Below, piece after piece: positions 7,808 to 7,845 of a stretch of DNA of 7,845 nucleotides. A model generated the notes under the pieces. That model was given only the letters and a program-made list of their open reading frames with translations. It ran no database searches and was not told the origin of the DNA. Position 1 is the first letter of the stretch, and the number at the start of each line of letters is the position of its first letter. The stretch covers positions 1 through 7,845 of the forward strand of contig JAEYYE010000314.1 of the NCBI GenBank assembly GCA_023430945.1, written 5' to 3'. The position numbers were made by a program, and so were the translations under genes. The DNA comes from Bacteroidota bacterium (GTDB lineage: Bacteria > Bacteroidota > Bacteroidia > Flavobacteriales_F > PHOS-HE28).

Positions 7808-7845
7808 ATGAGGACGTCAACCGTCATACCAGTACTGGACATATC
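7808..7845 (+). CDS. 5' end of a further gene, possibly sufS (cysteine desulfurase)
   Basis: An ATG at 7808 opens a frame that stays open to the window's end: MRTSTVIPVLDI, 12 residues. It lies right behind repeat copy 4, in the position where Bacteroidota suf operons usually carry sufS, the cysteine desulfurase that supplies sulfur to SufB. SufS proteins often begin with a short variable tail and then a '(L)DIxxIRxDFPIL' segment; 'VLDI' at the edge would fit. Twelve residues are too few to identify a family, so this rests mostly on context. Confidence 0.4.
   Translation, partial: MRTSTVIPVLDI

Noticed and set aside
7332..7820. Minus-strand open frame of 162 codons at the right end
   Set aside because: It spans the repeat and the sufD antisense strand; the sufD frame carries all conserved residues, and only the repeat part recurs elsewhere.

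Overview
This 7.8 kb window reads as ordinary chromosome of a fairly GC-rich member of the Bacteroidota, probably a Flavobacteriales-like lineage. The reasons are the protein flavour of QueA, DinB and the Suf proteins, the gene order sufA-sufB-sufC-sufD(-sufS), weak or absent Shine-Dalgarno signals, and a TAnnTTTG promoter element ahead of sufA. Placement below phylum is inference.

Left part (1-1983): the 3' portion of queA (queuosine tRNA modification) runs in from outside and ends in a clear rho-independent terminator (998-1031). The next gene is ispD (MEP isoprenoid pathway). Then comes a 277-bp gap holding a dispersed-repeat-like patch with two CCCTTCG...CTCAGG boxes. Middle (1984-3369): dinB (DNA polymerase IV) lies on the minus strand, convergent with ispD and divergent from the suf operon. 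The 165-bp divergent region carries the probable sufA promoter and a 10-bp direct repeat close to the dinB start.

Right part (3370-7845): an iron-sulfur cluster assembly (SUF) operon. It encodes the A-type carrier SufA, then SufB, SufC and SufD, which form the SufBCD scaffold/ATPase complex. At the very edge are the first codons of a likely next gene, possibly sufS. The operon is interrupted by a family of about 130-bp palindrome-ended repeats (ends AACCGCGACGACGC, inverted). Three copies or part-copies fill the 375 bp between sufA and sufB. Another complete copy starts 5 bases after the sufD stop codon. The repeats therefore bracket sufBCD exactly, separating it from the carrier gene upstream and the presumed desulfurase gene downstream.

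No new protein system is visible. Every full-length gene belongs to a well-known family with its key residues intact. The part most worth attention is the non-coding repeat family: its position just behind stop codons, its hairpin potential, a 130-bp tandem duplication, a GC hairpin directly ahead of the sufB start, and the complete lack of GATC in it compared with the strongly GATC-enriched surroundings, above all ispD.
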